Assembly: GCA_038501625.1 (NCBI GenBank)
Contig: JAZAYU010000019.1
Span: 7,227,285-7,291,284 of the forward strand
Source: Corbicula japonica
Lineage: Eukaryota; Mollusca; Bivalvia; Venerida; Cyrenidae
Length of the DNA: 64,000 nucleotides
Direction of reading: 5' to 3'
The translations under genes and the position numbers were made by a program. Positions 1 through 10,727 of this stretch are shown one piece after another. The notes beneath the pieces were generated by a model. The model was not told the DNA's origin. It made no database searches and saw nothing but the letters and a program-made list of their open reading frames with translations. Positions within the stretch are counted from its first letter, which is position 1. Each line of letters begins with the position of its first letter.

Positions 1-84
1 GATGGCAATGATGAGCCAGCTGATCTGGATCTACACTTGTTGCACATGCATCAAAAAATGCGTATATATGGAGAAAAGGGTTAA
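1..84. mobile_element. Palindromic TTAA MITE, right part (cut by window start)
   Basis: Right hairpin arm (GCTGATCTGGATCTACAC) and right terminus TATGGAGAAAAGGGTTAA. The left part is outside the window. Confidence 0.85.
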
Positions 85-140
85 CTCAACATTAATACTG
101 AACCAAATTCTTTATTCTGTAAAGGATCAAATACAATCAT

Positions 141-435
141 TTAACCTTTTACTTCATTAGATACAGATGTTATCCATAGGCGAACAATGCAGATCAGCCC
201 ATACATCTGGCTGATCTAGATCCAGATCAATATAGGTCCAGAACAGCCTATCAGATGGCACAGATGTACCATCTGATCAAGATCTAAATTATTCTTTTAT
301 TCTTTTTTATTCATTATGTTTTTTCTAACAAAGATGATAACAGTGTAGATCCTGATCAGATGGCGAGGATGCGCCTGCCTGTCTGGATCTACTGGTAACA
401 TGTGTGATAAAACCTGTATATATATATATATGGAA
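141..435. mobile_element. Palindromic TTAA MITE, old diverged copy
   Basis: Starts TTAACCTTTTACTTCATTAG; several GATC-rich arms are recognisable (GATCCAGATCAA, GATCCTGATCAGATGGC). A longer copy with an extra arm; the right end is lost in a TA run. Confidence 0.65.
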
Positions 436-662
436 GTAATTTATGTAAGTTGATGTAATTATGCATAACTTCGTCACACAACCTGTATAGACCACCCATA
501 TAAGTCTTGCAATTCATTCAACTGATATGGGGTACTCGTACTACAACCCCTAAAAAACTGTTGGGGTCTTAATATGTAATGATACGACAATATACATCAA
601 CTCTACTATGTCACTGTTCTTAAATCTTTGATTCACAAATAGTGTCTTAATTTGTAGAATAT
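436..662. other. Short gap between MITEs, no feature
   Basis: AT-rich; a TA microsatellite (420-431) ends the previous MITE. No coding or RNA signal seen. Confidence 0.5.
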
Positions 663-903
663 TTAATTCTTTCCTCCATAGACACACCTTTATTGCGTGG
701 GCAAACAGTTTAGATTCAGATCAGCGGGCACATCCATGCCGTCTGATCAGGATCTAAACTGTTTGCTTTTTTGTTCATTAGGTTATTTCTGCCAAAATGC
801 GACCAGTGCAGATCCTGATCAGACAGCATTGTTGTGCCAGCTGATCTGGATCTACACTGGTCTCATATGCGTAAAAATGCATATATAGGGAGGAAACAGT
901 TAA
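663..903. mobile_element. Palindromic TTAA MITE, full length
   Basis: TTAATTCTTTCCTCCATAG at left, AGGGAGGAAACAGTTAA at right; both hairpins present. The open frame across it is by chance. Confidence 0.9.
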
Positions 904-1349
904 ACCAAAAAGTTATGAAGCAACATTACATACTTTGTTAGAGTATTGGATACTTTGGATTTCATGTTGTTCAGAATGTCTCTGGCCCTTTTTTCAAGTT
1001 GTGCTCTGTCCTGCTTCACTGAAATTACAATTATGTGTATCATTATACTGGTACTTTGTAGGTTCAATTTTGGCTCTAAACAGCCTTAAATGACAAAATA
1101 TTATAATCATATCAACAGGTTTTTATTTAACTTAAATCACAAAAAGAGCTTAAACTTTAATTTGAGACTGTTTTTTCTTCAAACAATCATGACAAGTAAA
1201 CATGTACATATGTGGAATACATAATTTTCAAACTCTATTAAAAATTATCGCTCTTTATTTCCGAATTTTCAAACTCTTGTGCTTTATCAAGAAAAATACA
1301 GAAAATTTTTATTTAGGCTACATCCATTTTGCATAGCGTATTGTTTTAA
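904..1349. other. AT-rich stretch, no feature seen
   Basis: No exon with matching splice signals, no repeat shared with the rest of the window. Confidence 0.5.
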
Positions 1350-1559
1350 AAAACCCTTTCCTCCACAGACACACCTTTATTGCATGGGCGAACAGTGCAA
1401 ATCCTGATCAGCCAGCACATCCATGCCGTCTGATCAGGATCTGCACTGTTCACTTTATGATTGGTTAGGTTATTTCTGACCAAAATGCAACCAGTGCAGA
1501 TCCTGATCTACTCTGGTTGCACATGTGTAAAAAAGCATATATATGGAGGAAAGGGTTAA
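1350..1559. mobile_element. Palindromic TTAA MITE, part of hairpin 2 deleted
   Basis: AACCCTTTCCTCCACAGACA to GGAGGAAAGGGTTAA. Hairpin 1 is intact; in hairpin 2, GATCCTGATC runs straight into TACTCTGGTTGC. Confidence 0.9.
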
Positions 1560-1799
1560 CCTTTAAACATAAACATGATAGATATATTTAAAATGAATAT
1601 TTACATTGTGCATTGTGCAATATGAGTTTTCAACTAGAAATGTGTCCATAGGACACGGATGCCCCCGCTATGCATTGTTTCCAGATACTTAAGTGCAATG
1701 ATGGGAATAAAAGCATTTCAAAGACAGTGATGTTCGAGTAATTATAAGAATATGCATAAACTTGATGATCAAGTAAATTATTTGTATTTGTGGCACTGT

Positions 1800-3060
1800 T
1801 GTCTTCTCATTACGGAAATGTCTGTGAAGAAGTTGGTGGTAATGCAATGCAATGTCATTGTGAACATTTGTGCCAAGTTATTTTGAAATCCATTTATTCA
1901 TAAAGAAGTTATAGCCTGAACAAGTAAATTCAAGTTTTAGTAACTGTGACCTTGACCTTGGACTTACAGGCATGGGTAATGTACGCAACACACCGCCTTG
2001 TCATGGTGAACATTTGTGCCAAGTTATTTTGAAAAACTTCCATTCAAAACAAAGTTATAGCCCGGACAAGGAAATTCTATTTTTAGTAACAGTGACCTTG
2101 ACCTTGGACCTACAGGCATGGACATGGTACACAACTCACCACCTTGTCATGGTGAACATTTCTGCCAAGTTATTTTGAAATTACTAGATTCCTAATGTAG
2201 TTACAACCCTGACAAGAAAATTCTATTTTAGTAACAGTGACCTTGACCTTGGACCTAGGCATGGGTATGGTACGGGACACACCATCTTGTCATGATGAAC
2301 ATTTGTGTCAAGTTATTTTGAAATCAATCTATTCCTAACAAAGTTACAGCCCGGACAAGAGAATTCTATTTTTAGTAACAGTGACCTTGACCTACAGGCA
2401 TGGGCATGGTACGCGATACACCACCCTGTCATGGTGAACATTTGTGTCAAGTTATTTTGAAATCCCTCCATTTATAATGAAGTTACAGCCTGGACAAGAA
2501 AATTATATTTATAGTAACAGTGACCTTGACCTTGGACCTTCAGGCTTGGGTATTGTGCGGACACACTGCCTTGTCATAGTGAACATTTGTGCAAAGTTAT
2601 TTTGAAATCCCTCCATTCATAAGAAAGTAACAGCCCGGACAAGGGAATTCTATTTTAAGTAACACTGACCTTGACCTTTGACCTACAGGCATGGGCATGG
2701 TACGTGACACATCGCCCTGTCATGGTGAACATTTGTGCCAAGTTATTTTGAAATCCCTCCATTCATAAAGTAACAGCCCGGACAAGAAAATTCTATTTTT
2801 AGTAACAGTGACCTTAACCTTGGACCTAAAGGCTTGGGCATATATGTGACATACCGTCTTAATATGGTGAACAATTATACCAAGTTATTTAAAAATCCAA
2901 TAAGAAATAACAATGTTACAGAGCGGACAAGATTTTGCAAGAAAATTCTATTTTTAGTAACAGTGACCTTGACCTTGGACCTACAGTCACGACACACCGC
3001 CTTGTTATGGTGAACATTTGTGCCAAGTTATTTTGAAATCCCTCCATTCCAAACAAAGTT
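1800..3060. repeat. Tandem array of ~145-bp units
   Basis: GTGACCTTGACC marks each unit, at about 1947, 2092, 2237, 2381, 2520, 2665, 2809 and 2963 (spacing 139-154). Units share ATGGTGAACATTTGTG, AAGTTATTTTGAAATCC and AGCCCGGACAAG. Three inverted units lie at 38060-38480. Comparison with the bivalve BIV160 satellite would be worthwhile. Confidence 0.93.
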
Positions 3061-3249
3061 AAGGGCAAAGTGTATATTTTTCTTAACACAAAATGTAAGT
3101 GAAAAAGGGGCATAATTTGAAAATATTGGAAGCATGGTTATGGGTCTTGTTGGTTATGATGTAGATTTTGATGGTGAAAATATATTTCAAGTTTCAAGGC
3201 AGTATCTCAAGTAGTTTTTAAGTTATGGGCAAACTGCACAAAATATAAG

Positions 3250-3795
3250 AAACAAGATATATTCCTATTAAAACTAATGTAAATGGAGGTATCAAAGGGC
3301 CATAACTTCTGAACAGAACATGTAAGAGCAAAACCCCACCTTTTTGCTCTTACATGTTCTGTTGTTTTGCATAACAACATATCAGGCCAAGCATTGTGGT
3401 AAAGTTTCATCAAATTCCCAGCAGAGGTGTAGGAGGAGTTGCGTTCACTAGATATATTCCTATTAAAACTAATGTAAATGGAATTATCAAAGGGCTATAA
3501 CTTCTGAACGGAACATGTAAGAGCAAAACCCCACCTTTATGCACAACAACATATCAGGCCAAGCATTGTGGTCAAGTTTCATTAAATTCCCACCAGTAGT
3601 GTAGGAGGAGTTGCGTTCACGAGATATACTCCTATTAAAACTAATGTAAATGGAAGTATCAAAGGGAAATAACTTCTGAACGGAACATGTAAGAGCGAAA
3701 CCCCACCTTCATGCACAACTACATATCAGGCCAAGCATTGTGGTCAAGTTTCATTAAATTCCGACCAGTAGTGTAGGAGGAGTTGCGTTCACGAG
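3250..3795. repeat. Tandem array of ~178-bp units
   Basis: Three units start near 3254, 3450 and 3622 with ATTCCTATTAAAACTAATG and end in GGAGGAGTTGCGTTCAC. The first unit has an extra inverted copy of AGAACATGTAAGAGCAAA (near 3340-3361). Confidence 0.9.
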
Positions 3796-4227
3796 AATAT
3801 CGGACGGACGGATGGATGGACGGACAGGAGCAACTCTTAATGCCCGTTGCCGTTTCATGGCGGGGGCATAAAAATGTCAAGCAAAGCTTGCATTCTAAAT
3901 ACAAACAACAAGGTAAACAACAACAACAACCACCTACCTTCTTCTGCTAACAGTTCTGTATGGATAACATCTATTAATCTAAAAATATATAAAAAAAATA
4001 TATATATTGCTATGTCATCAACTTTAATTCTGTGAATACAATGTATATTTTCTATATTTGTGGCCATAAAATTTTATGGTTTTTTTTGGTTACAGTTTTC
4101 AATTTTCTGTCTCATGTTTTCAGAAAACATATTATTATTTTTTGTGAGGACCTAAAATTTATTAATTGATATGCCTGAGATATACATGAAAGTAAGTATC
4201 TCATTTTTTTCTATAAATAATTATTAT

Positions 4228-4383
4228 AAGTATCTTGCACAAGTGTGAGGTGAAGATGGAAAAATCTGTCACCGAGGAGGAACTGTTTTGTGGTAACAAG
4301 GCTCTGTTGAGTTCCCGCCAAAACAGTTCACCTGAGGTGACAGATTTTTCTATCTTTACCAAATGTCTCATGCAAGATACTTT
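4228..4383. mobile_element. Foldback MITE, 156 bp
   Basis: AAGTATCTTGCA at the left pairs with TGCAAGATACTT at the right. Further in, GGAAAAATCTGTCACC pairs with GGTGACAGATTTTTC, and CAAAACAGTTC with the GAACTGTTTTG near the centre. Nearly the whole element can form one hairpin. Confidence 0.8.
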
Positions 4384-4929
4384 TTCTTGCATACCTTTTA
4401 TTGTTCATAACATTAGTGTTTATTTATGCAAACTAAATTTTGTTTTCTTACGCTGAAATATAGACGTTTATGCAAACCTTATTTTGTAAATGATGTCACT
4501 AACATGAATATATTAGGTCATAAACTTGAAGACGTGACGTCACTTGTGTATGACGCGAAAGTTATCTTTTTTCTAGGGAAAAGATAAGATTTTCTTTCCC
4601 CGGTATATCACACAGAATACTTATCCGGTGTGCAAGATAAAAGATGTATCCATGAAAGGATAATTAAGGTCTAAACGTGGCTATTTTGCAACTGGATGTA
4701 TTCAAAGATAAATTTAAACAAGTCTAGTTTGGACTAAATCATGTTTGAAAAACAGATGCCAAATGAAAAAGCCAAATGCTAAATCATGTTTGAAAACAGA
4801 TGCCAGACTAAACCAAAACATAACAATTTGAAAACGTGTAGACCAACTTTAATTTTCAAGATTTTTTCACCTCGGCTCCTTCATTACCATACGTACCCCT
4901 CTTAACAAGAGGATCAAACAAACCTCACA

Positions 4930-5176
4930 ATAACCCTTCTCTCCATTTACACATTTTAATGCAAGTGTGACCAGTGTAGATCCAGATCAGGTGCCACATT
5001 TATGCCATTTGATCTGGATTTACAATGTCCGCATCTAGGTAAAAAATAACCTAATGAATCTTAAAGGAACAGTTTTTCTTTATCAGACAGCCAAAATGTG
5101 CTAATCCATGCTGACTGATCTGGATCTAAACTGTTAGCCCACACAATAAAGGTGTTTCTATGGAGTAACAGGTTAA
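4930..5176. mobile_element. Palindromic TTAA MITE, reverse orientation
   Basis: The ACCAGTG hairpin comes first and the AACTGTTAGCC one second. The right end is TTAA at 5173-5176, shared with the next copy. Confidence 0.85.
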
Positions 5177-5414
5177 CCGTTTCCTCCATAGACACACCTT
5201 TATTGCATGGGAGAACAGTTTAGATCCAGATCAGCCTGCACATCTGTGCTGTCAGATCAGGATCTTAACTGTTTGCTTTTTGTTTCGTTAGGTTATTTCT
5301 GACTAAAATGTGACCAGTGAAGATCCTGATCAGATGGCATGGATGTGCCGACTGATCTGGATCTACACTGGTCGCACATGCAAAAAAATGTGTATATATG
5401 GAGGAAAGGGTTAA
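5173..5414. mobile_element. Palindromic TTAA MITE, full length, abutting the previous copy
   Basis: TTAACCGTTTCCTCCATAG to GGAGGAAAGGGTTAA. It begins on the TTAA that ends the 4930 copy, and lies 66 bp beyond the stop codon of the minus-strand gene. Confidence 0.92.
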
Positions 5415-5479
5415 CAGCAACATGACTTCTCATTACACACCTCTGACTAGTTAACACAGCCATGCTGAGTTCCGGATAT

Positions 5480-5548
5480 TTATGCTGTGTTCGGGTCCTC
5501 CAGCTGTACACCAGTGTAGCAAACTGCCGGGACAACACACCACTCCCC
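5480..5548 (-). CDS. Unrecognised small gene, last exon with stop
   Basis: Acceptor TTTCCTAAACAG, then 22 codons (GEWCVVPAVCYTGVQLEDP and NTA) and TAA at 5480-5482, again phase 0. With the two upstream exons it gives a 142-residue protein with a Cys-rich C-terminal third. Intron 2 carries a 28-bp minisatellite and a three-hairpin MITE; intron 1 carries a Helitron-like element and other transposons. Support is splice signals, phase and protein-like composition only. Confidence 0.55.
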   Translation of the reverse strand, partial: GEWCVVPAVCYTGVQLEDPNTA

Positions 5549-5990
5549 CTGTTTAGGAAACAGTCAAGCTTGATTAAACGAGTGTTATTAAAAAGTGATA
5601 ACTGGGCATTAATTGGATCACAAGAAGATACAGCAATGTGAAAAAGTTAAATTTTAAGTGAAAATGGGTATGACAAAATAGTGTTAAGAGTTATGAAACT
5701 TGTCCTGATATTGCTATTGTGATGTCAGACAACTATTTTAAGTTTCTAAGTTTTAACTTGAATGGTTACTGAGAAATAGTAAACTTTACAACAAAAAACC
5801 TAATCAAATGTTGATGCCTACCCAACTGCCACCAGCCCAACAACAGACCCAAATCTAATAACCTGGGTTTTCCAAAGGGAACCTGATTAAGAAGGCAAGA
5901 TAGAGTTATCACAGTGTTTAAGATACTCACACCTTTTATCAAATCTACGTCCCCAGACTTGTTTTGATCAAGAGAAAGGCTTTTACAATG

Positions 5991-6303
5991 CATACAAGTT
6001 ACCTGAGTTCATGTCCGACATACAAGTTACCCCAGTTCATGTTGGACATACAAGTTACCCCAGTTCATGTCGGACATACAAGTTACCTGAGTCCATGTTG
6101 GACATACAAGTTACCCCAATTAATGTCGGACATTCAAGTTACCTGACTTCATGTTGGACATACAAGTTGCTTGAGTTCATGTCAGACATACAATTTACCT
6201 GAGTTCATGTCGGACATACAAGTTACCCGAGTTCATGTCGGAAATACAAGTTACCTGAGTTCATGTCAGACATACAAGTTACCTGAGTTCATGTCGGACA
6301 TCC
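5991..6303. repeat. 28-bp minisatellite, ~11 units, in intron 2 of the minus-strand gene
   Basis: Unit CATACAAGTTACCTGAGTTC plus ATGTCGGA, with CCTGAG/CCCCAG variants. Two overlapping frames stay open because 28 is not a multiple of 3; no real coding is implied. Confidence 0.95.
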
Positions 6304-6698
6304 AGTATGTTCCTCATACCCTCGGAACTTGTTGTTGGGGTAATCAAATCTTTCTGAAAACATCCAATCAAATGCAATCAAGGTTTTCAAAAAATATAAT
6401 TATAATATGTATTTGTAATAAAAAGAATACGAGAAACATATTTTGTTCTAACAGTGCTAATCTGTCAAATTAACCCAAACATTGTCATCAGTTTTAAACT
6501 GACTTCTTTAGGGATAAAATTTATTATTTTTTTAAAGTATATATACTGACACAATTCAAGAACTGCATGCTATACATATGCATTATATTATACTTTGATA
6601 TACCGTTATGTGAGTCAAAACACTGAAAACAGGTTGTGTTGCTTGTGGTAGATGTCAAAATGTTGATTCCAAATTCCTTATCATTTTTGCAACAATAA

Positions 6699-7042
6699 TT
6701 AACCATTTCCTCCATAGACACATCTTTAATGCATGAGCCAACAGTTTAGATCCAGACCAGCCCGCACATCCGTGCCATCTGATCAGGATCTGCACGGTTC
6801 GCTTTTTGATTCCTTAGGTTGTTTCTGACCAAAATGCGACCAGTGCAGATCCAGATAAGCCGGCACATCAGTGCCATCTGATCAGATCAGGATCTGCAGT
6901 TTGCTATTTGATTTATTAGGTTATTTCTGACCAAAATGCGACCAATGCAGATCCTGATCAGATGCCATGGATGTGCCAGCAGATCTGGATCTACACTGAT
7001 CGCACATGCGTAAAAACGATTATATATGGAGGAAAGGATTAA
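6699..7042. mobile_element. Palindromic TTAA MITE, 344-bp variant with three hairpins
   Basis: TTAACCATTTCCTCCATAG to GGAGGAAAGGATTAA. TTATTTCTGACCAAAATGCG (or near it) occurs twice, so an internal unit of about 105 bp is duplicated. In intron 2 of the minus-strand gene. Confidence 0.9.
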
Positions 7043-7118
7043 GAAACCTAAGGATCTACACAGTTTGCCCATGGGATAACGGTCCTTTTACATGCTGTCC
7101 GACAACTGGGTACTTTAC

Positions 7119-7232
7119 CTGACTATATGGCATACAGGAGCAACACTGTCCCAAGAATGGTCTTGACTGGCTGAAATGTTCCGGTAAAATAGAAGGTGCT
7201 GATTTGAACTGGGCAATAGTGGCAGCTTTTAC
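7119..7232 (-). CDS. Unrecognised small gene, exon 2
   Basis: A 114-nt stretch open for exactly 38 codons between acceptor ATTTGTAG and donor GTAAAG, phase 0 at both ends. It encodes SAPSILPEHFSQSRPFLGQ then CCSCMPYSQ. It sits between repeats and joins in frame to the exons at 10092-10369 and 5480-5548. The clustered cysteines suggest metal binding or disulfides, but no named domain is recognised. Confidence 0.6.
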
Positions 7233-7330
7233 CTACAAATTCAAACAAATTCATAAACTGAACTTCATGAAAATAAAGTTTTATTACTTGCAAAAATCAC
7301 ATTCATATATGTGGCACACTGTGTAAAAGA

Positions 7331-7395
7331 TGCAACCAGTGCACACCCAGATCAGTCTACAAATCCTTGCAGTTAGATTTGGGTCTACACTTTTA
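7331..7395. mobile_element. Palindromic TTAA MITE fragment (single hairpin)
   Basis: TGCAACCAGTGCACACCCAG to TTTGGGTCTACACTTT: one worn hairpin just before the next copy. Confidence 0.6.
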
Positions 7396-7423
7396 GGCAT
7401 TTAGTTAACCTTTTACTCCATAT

Positions 7424-7823
7424 GGGGCGCATCACAGGAAAAGGTACCTTCGGACAGTTGACGTCAATCTTTGAAGTGACGTCATAAAGATGAGCAGACG
7501 ACATTCATTATTATACATTTCGGGTTAAAAATGTCGTTTTATTGTCAAAATGTTTAAGAAAAACACTTGTTAGTTATGTGAAATTAGTGAACAGTTGTTA
7601 ATTTATTCTAAATATAGCAACAACTAAAATGTCACAAAATATGACTGAAGGTACCTTTTCCCGTGGCGCGCCCCATATATACATGTTTTATTGTCAAAAT
7701 GTTTAAGAAAAACACTTGTTAGTTATGTGAAATTAGTGAACAGTTGTAAATTTATTCTAAATATAGTAACAACTAAAATGTCACAAAATATGACTGAAGG
7801 TACCTTTTCCCGTGGCGCGCCCC
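7424..7823. mobile_element. GGGGCGC-terminated element with internal 149-bp duplication
   Basis: Left end GGGGCGCATCACAGGAAAAG; right end GGTACCTTTTCCCGTGGCGC then GCCCC. A tandem duplication of period 149 (7537-7685, 7686-7834) has doubled the right half including the right terminus and a few bases of host MITE. ATAT flanks both sides. It sits near the left end of the MITE at 7405-8400. Confidence 0.82.
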
Positions 7824-7985
7824 ATATATACATGTTTTTACATGTGTGTAACTTGTTTGGATCAAGATCAGTCAAGATATCTGTGCCCTCTGATCAGGAT
7901 CTGCACTGGTCACCTTTTGGTCTGAATTAATCCAAAGAATCTAAAAGCGATCAGTGTGGATCCTGATCAGATGGCACATATGACT

Positions 7986-8328
7986 CAGGGCTTTTTTTCA
8001 GTTGATTTTATAGCCGTTATTCGGTCATGTTCCCAATGGCAAAACATATACTTTTTTCCCAATTTGAGAAGAAAAATTCCCAATTGAATCAAAACAAACA
8101 TTTCTGATGAAAAACAACAGCATCAGCACTGCATCTTTTGCTCTTTAAGCCAGGAATTATTGACAATATTAAATATGGATGGCAATGATTAAAAAAACAG
8201 CAGATAACAGTAACACTTGTTATTCCCCAATGATGCTAAAAAAATTACTAATTTCTGGCAAAACAACGATAAATTTCCCAATTCCAGGGGTATGGGTCAT
8301 ATTCCCAAAATGGTGAAAAAAAGCCCTG
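7986..8328. mobile_element. 343-bp hAT-like MITE nested in a palindromic MITE
   Basis: Termini CAGGGCTTTTTTT and AAAAAAAGCCCTG. It splits the right hairpin of the palindromic MITE at 7405-8400. Flanks TATGACT and TATGTGCT may be a degraded 8-bp target duplication. Confidence 0.82.
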
Positions 8329-8431
8329 TATGTGCTGGCTGATCTAGATTTATCCTGTTTGCCCATGCAATAAAGGTGTATCTATGGAGTAAAGGGTTAA
8401 AGAAACAATCAAAATGCACCCGGAAAATAAA

Positions 8432-8640
8432 TACCGTATAATGTTTTTTTTTCGCACGCATAATATTTTCGCTATTTAGCGACCGACATGAATTCGCTAA
8501 AACTAAAAACGCCAAAAATTCCCAACAACATTCGCGTTAATTTCTGTTAGCGCACTTTTCGCTAAAATTACAACCGCGAAAATTAAAATTACGACAAAAT
8601 CGCGAAAATTTTCGATCGCAAAATAACCCATTATACGGTA
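8432..8640. mobile_element. 209-bp TA-target MITE (TACCGTATAATG)
   Basis: Perfect 12-bp ends TACCGTATAATG and CATTATACGGTA. The interior is rich in CGCGAAAATT and TTCGCTAAAA motifs in both orientations. Located in intron 1 of the minus-strand gene. Confidence 0.88.
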
Positions 8641-8822
8641 TATCTTTTTTCCGACCATCCAAGTCTGAAATTTGATGTGGATCTACACTTATTGAAAAGT
8701 CAGTAGGCCTCATTTTCCAACTCTTCATCACTAAAAAAAAGAATGTGAATCGTTCATTTAAATTGGTGTCTCGCTTAATAGTAAAATTAATGAAATCTGC
8801 ACAACCAGGGTTTTCCAAAAAA

Positions 8823-10078
8823 CAACAAGAGCTGTCACTTGAAATTGGCATATGCCCCCAAAATGCAGCTTTGAAATCAAATTGGTATAAACATGTAATA
8901 AAAAATATGCCTGTGGAAGAGATGAAGCATACTGCATGCATATAATGTGAAAGATGAAAATGATCATTTGTTTAACGTCTGTAGTAAATATCTTGCTTAA
9001 TAAACAAGAAATTGTTAAATATTACATTTTTTTTAGAAAATTCTAAGATTAAAGGGGAGATTACCCTGGAAATATTATTATAAGAGTTATGGACCTTACC
9101 ACATATGAGTGGGTAATGAAAAGAAAATATGTAAGTGATGATAAGGAACATTTAAGTTTGAAATAAATCCCTCACTAATAATAGAAGTTCAGCAAACCAA
9201 ATAAGTAAGGGCCCATAACTCTGAGCACTAAAAGTAATTCTGTGAAATTTCATTGAAATCCTCCAAAGGGTTTTGGAGATGGAGTTTGGACAATGTTTTT
9301 ATAAGAAGTTTTGATAAGAAGTTATACTACAAATGACTAAGGGCCAATATCTTGGCAAAAAATGATTCAAGCAGAAACTCCTGATGTTTTGCAAAAAAAG
9401 GCTTGGTAACAAGAATTCCTGTGAAATTTAAATGAAATCTGTCAAGAGGTTCTTAAGATTAAGTGTGGACAAGATTTTTATACATAGAAGTTATAGTAGA
9501 AAATGACTAAGGACCCATAACACTGTCAAAAACAATTTGAGCGCAAAACTCCTGATGATATGCAAGATAAGGTTTGGTGAAAAACACTCCTGTGAAGTTT
9601 CAATGAAATCACCCCAAAAGTTTTGAAGATGAAGCATGAACAAGATTTTTATAAAGAAGTTAGGGTAAGTTAAAAAATGACAAAGGGCCTATAACTCTGC
9701 CAAAATAATTTGAGCTCAAATTCGTGACTATATGCACAACAAGGCTTGGTGACACACTCCTGTGAAGTTTCAATGAAATCCCTGAAGCGGTTTTGAAGAT
9801 GAAGCATGGACAAGATTTTAATATAGAAGTTTAGGCTTGTGTTTATGGTAAGTTAAAAAATGAAAGGGCCCATAACTCCGCCAAAAATAATCTGTGATGA
9901 AATTCCTGACGATATGCACAACTAGGTTTGGTGATTAAAAAAAATTCTTGTGAAGTTTCAATGAAATCCCTCAAGCGGTTTTCGGAGCAGAAGCGAGGAC
10001 AAGAATTTGCAGATGTTTTGGACAGACGGACAGATGGTGCGATGACTATTGCCTCCCTTCGAGTGCATAAAAACACCA
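8823..10078. mobile_element. Second type of Helitron-like element with ~170-bp tandem core
   Basis: Left edge CAAGAGCTGTCAC and CATATGCCCCC; right edge GACAGACGGACAGATGG then TTCGAGTGCATAAAA. Between 9060 and 10010 are about five units (GGACAAGATTTTTATA near 9290, 9468, 9632, 9806, 9986). It lies in intron 1 of the minus-strand gene and ends 13 bp before the exon 1 donor. Confidence 0.65.
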
Positions 10079-10091
10079 ACTGATAACTTAC

Positions 10092-10369
10092 TGTTTCTGC
10101 TGAAATTGCAACCACTCTAGGTCGTTCTCTGGTTCGACGTCGCGGCTGCAATGGCTTCACACTGTTACCAAACTTCTCTTGCCATTTTCTCCTGCCATCC
10201 TGTAATCTTGTATCGACATCCCCATTCTGATGAGTACTGAGTGTTGATGACTGGTTCGCATTGAAGTTTTTGGGTCCACGGTTCTCCCACTTGGCATACA
10301 CGTGGTCCAAGTCTGGCAGTGCCGCTGATACTGGCATTGTCAGGAGCTAACAACAGCAGTGCTAGTTAT
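10092..10369 (-). CDS. Unrecognised small gene, exon 1 (start codon)
   Basis: On the minus strand, acceptor TTATCTTGCAG precedes 10369. ATG is at 10337 with an in-frame TAG 12 nt upstream. It codes for exactly 82 residues: DHVYAKWENRGPKN near the start, then a basic stretch (RRRTRERPR, about residues 66-74), then VVAISAET. Donor GTAAGT starts at 10091, so the exit is phase 0. Codons past the donor run into a Helitron-like repeat, so the apparent longer ORF is not real. I do not recognise the family. Confidence 0.62.
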
Positions 10370-10474
10370 CTGCAAGATAATCAAATATTTTTTTCAGCTT
10401 ACAAGTATAACAGATTCAATAATCATAAGTAAACAACTGTCCAATCAAACTAATCAAATGATATTTACCTTTTG

Positions 10475-10727
10475 TTAACCCATTACCCCATATATATATA
10501 TATGGGTTTGATCATGTTCGTGATCTGTGTAGATCTAGATCAGCTGGCACATCTGTACTTTCAGATCAATTTTTAACACTGTTCACTTCTTGGTCAGAAT
10601 TAACCTAATGAATCTAAAAGCAAACAGTGTTGTTTCTGATGAGACAACACAGAACACATAGAGACTGATCTGGATCTACATTGTTGGCCAATGCCATGAA
10701 GGCGTACATCTTGAGTACAGGGTTTAA
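10475..10727. mobile_element. Palindromic TTAA MITE, diverged
   Basis: TTAACCCATTACCCCATATA to AGTACAGGGTTTAA; both hairpins eroded. About 105 bp upstream of exon 1 of the minus-strand gene. Confidence 0.82.

Larger units (their letters stand above)
1633..3876 (-). mobile_element. Composite Helitron-like element with three tandem-repeat cores
   Basis: Read on the minus strand, the left edge ends in a small hairpin (TGTCC-TA-TGGACA) nine bases before CTAG and a following T, the form of a Helitron 3' end. The other edge has a CCCCCGCCATGA box and tetranucleotide CGGA repeats (3799-3830). Three arrays lie between: eight ~145-bp units (1800-3060), one unit of a second type (3061-3240), three ~178-bp units (3250-3795). 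No Rep/helicase gene is present. This resembles bivalve pearl or Helitron-associated elements with ~150-160-bp cores; family assignment is inferred. Confidence 0.68.
7405..8400. mobile_element. Palindromic TTAA MITE carrying two other transposons
   Basis: Left end TTAACCTTTTACTCCATAT (7405), right end GGAGTAAAGGGTTAA (8400). It is interrupted by the GGGGCGC element at 7424-7823 and the hAT-like MITE at 7986-8328. Removing both leaves a normal ~250-bp copy. Confidence 0.88.

Noticed and set aside
697..888. Short frames over palindromic MITE copies (also 5293, 6887, 11894, 27303, 48387, 51994)
   Set aside because: Same MITE translated in different frames; no conserved protein, and mutations ignore codon position.
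5991..6303. 28-bp repeats resembling a CRISPR array
   Set aside because: Units are directly tandem with no spacers, in eukaryotic DNA, in an intron. It is a minisatellite.
8537..8967. Open frames of 134 and 69 codons
   Set aside because: They cover a TA-target MITE and the edge of a Helitron-like element.
9843..10091. Extension of the 10337 minus-strand reading frame to 164 residues
   Set aside because: A strong GTAAGT donor lies at 10091; the extension runs through a Helitron-like repeat.
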